DNA from: Georgenia satyanarayanai
GTDB lineage: Bacteria; Actinomycetota; Actinomycetes; Actinomycetales; Actinomycetaceae
Assembly: GCF_900116375.1 (NCBI RefSeq)
Contig: NZ_UETB01000003.1
Location: forward strand, 172,890-236,889
DNA length: 64,000 bases
Direction: 5' to 3'
Position 1 is the first letter of the stretch, and each line of letters begins with the position of its first letter. The translations under genes were made by a program, and so were the position numbers. Below the pieces are notes generated by a model, which was given only the letters and a program-made list of their open reading frames with translations, made no database searches and had not been told where the DNA came from. Shown one piece after another: positions 63,167 to 64,000 of this stretch.

Positions 63167-64000
63167 ATGAACGGCCAGAGTGCACCGCACACCTCTCCCC
63201 CACCCCCGCCGGCACCGTCCACCGGCTTCTTCGACTCCGTCCGCCGCGTCGGCATCTGGCGCGGCGCCGACCGGTGGGCCGGTGGCGTGGCCGCCGGCAT
63301 CGGCCGCCGCTACGGCCTCGACCCGCTGCTCGTGCGCGGGCTCCTCGTCGTCGTCACGCTCTTCGGCGGCCTCGGACTCGTCCTGTACGGCCTGGCCTGG
63401 GCGCTGCTCCCCGAGGAGGCCGACGGCCGCATCCATCTCGAGGAGGCGCTGCGCGGGCGGATCGACATCGCCCTCGCCGGTGCCGCCGCCGTCCTCGTCA
63501 TCGGTCTCAGCCGGCCGGTCTTCTGGTGGGGCGCCGCCTGGTGGTCCGTCCCGTGGGTCCTCATCGTGGCCGGGGTCATCGTGCTCGTCATCATGAGCAA
63601 GGACCGCGACACGACGACGGCGCCGCCCCCGCCCGGTAGCCCACCCCCCGTCGCGGCCGGCACGCCGGCCACCCCGCCCCCTCCCGCCGCACCCCGGCCC
63701 GCCTACGACGTCCCGGAGGACGCCATGCCCGCAAACCCCGCCCCGGCCACCGGGGAGACCTCCCCGTCCACGGAGGTGATCGAGGCGCCCACGCTGCCCA
63801 TGTCCACCTCCCCGGGGACGACCACCGAGGGGGTTCCCGGACCCACCGAGCCCACTGCCCCCGCAGGGCCCGGCGCGACCGCGCCGGGAGAGGGCGGCTG
63901 GCAGGGCAGCGGCGCCTGGCACGGCGGCTCGGGCGCCGGCGGTCCGGACGACTGGGACGGCACCGGGTGGAGCGGAGGACAGACACCCCCGGCACAGCCG
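63167..64000 (+). CDS. PspC domain membrane protein, cut by window edge
   Basis: 278 codons visible. A short Pro-rich start leads into a PspC domain (RGADRWAGGVAAGIGRRYGLDPLLVRGLLVV), a second pair of hydrophobic helices (IDIALAGAAAVLVIGLS; VPWVLIVAGVIVLVIMS), then a long Pro/Thr/Gly-rich tail still open at 64000. ATG at 63167 is chosen because the PspC domain begins soon after. It is divergent from the PspC-domain kinase/regulator pair, a layout also seen in streptomycetes. Confidence 0.85.
   Translation, partial: MNGQSAPHTSPPPPPAPSTGFFDSVRRVGIWRGADRWAGGVAAGIGRRYGLDPLLVRGLLVVVTLFGGLGLVLYGLAWALLPEEADGRIHLEEALRGRIDIALAGAAAVLVIGLSRPVFWWGAAWWSVPWVLIVAGVIVLVIMSKDRDTTTAPPPPGSPPPVAAGTPATPPPPAAPRPAYDVPEDAMPANPAPATGETSPSTEVIEAPTLPMSTSPGTTTEGVPGPTEPTAPAGPGATAPGEGGWQGSGAWHGGSGAGGPDDWDGTGWSGGQTPPAQP

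Overview
The window reads as chromosomal DNA of a high-GC actinobacterium. Codon third positions are almost all G or C, GTG starts are common, and tight 4-base overlaps (ATGA, GTGA) join operon partners. The gene content and order (icd-mdh with a DUF3017-like gene; purH, purN, a DUF6350-type membrane protein, sucD, sucC, then pcrA) look most like Micrococcales, perhaps the Intrasporangiaceae/Ornithinimicrobiaceae side. That placement is inference from gene order and recall. I saw no tRNA, rRNA, CRISPR array, prophage or insertion sequence. Nearly everything is core metabolism, with three accessory carbohydrate or surface loci inside it.

Layout. 1-2.7 kb: end of a BMP-type nucleoside ABC importer operon. 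2.9-5.3 kb: M20 amidohydrolase and mannose-1-phosphate guanylyltransferase. 5.4-8.8 kb: succinate dehydrogenase sdhCAB, convergent with a YihY/BrkB membrane protein. 10.3-23.1 kb: a galactoside locus made of a large secreted GH2 glycosidase, a YtfQRT-YjfF-like sugar ABC importer with two permeases, a divergent DeoR regulator, galT and galK. 23.3-28 kb: exonuclease III, a secreted gamma-glutamyltransferase carrying the same C-terminal repeat module as the GH2 enzyme, and an MFS exporter. 28-31.8 kb: folate one-carbon genes folD-glyA behind a ZTP riboswitch, a GNAT protein, and purU. 31.9-38 kb: a 1997-residue wall-anchored alpha-amylase/pullulanase behind a LacI/MalR-type dyad operator. 38-42.9 kb: AIM24 protein, mdh, icd, a CorC-type protein and a DUF3017-like protein. 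42.9-49.7 kb: FAD reductase, purH behind a second ZTP riboswitch, a DUF6434-like protein, purN, a PfpI-family protein and a DUF6350-like protein. 49.8-53.8 kb: sucD-sucC, aldo/keto reductase, methyltransferase. 54-59.4 kb: a 44-residue acidic ORF, tag, an OatA-like acyltransferase, and pcrA. 59.4-64 kb: small membrane proteins, a methyltransferase, and a PspC-type sensor kinase/regulator pair divergent from a PspC membrane protein.

How the parts work together. sdhCAB, icd-mdh and sucCD supply four citric-acid-cycle steps, and icd and sucC share a 12-base dyad upstream. glyA, folD, purU, purH and purN form a one-carbon/purine network; both ZTP riboswitches sit on genes that make or use 10-formyl-tetrahydrofolate. 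The galactoside locus could take an extracellular glycoside through hydrolysis, ABC import and GalK/GalT. The two-permease importer next to a GH2 enzyme makes galactofuranose a candidate substrate.

The most unusual non-coding signal is a set of long, nearly perfect palindromes at gene ends. Three loci (about 23.1-23.3, 44.2-44.4 and 56.8 kb) share one sequence family built on GCTGAGTTGTT. Apart from the gene-poor stretch at 53820-54233, described under its features, no gap without a gene exceeds 300 bases.
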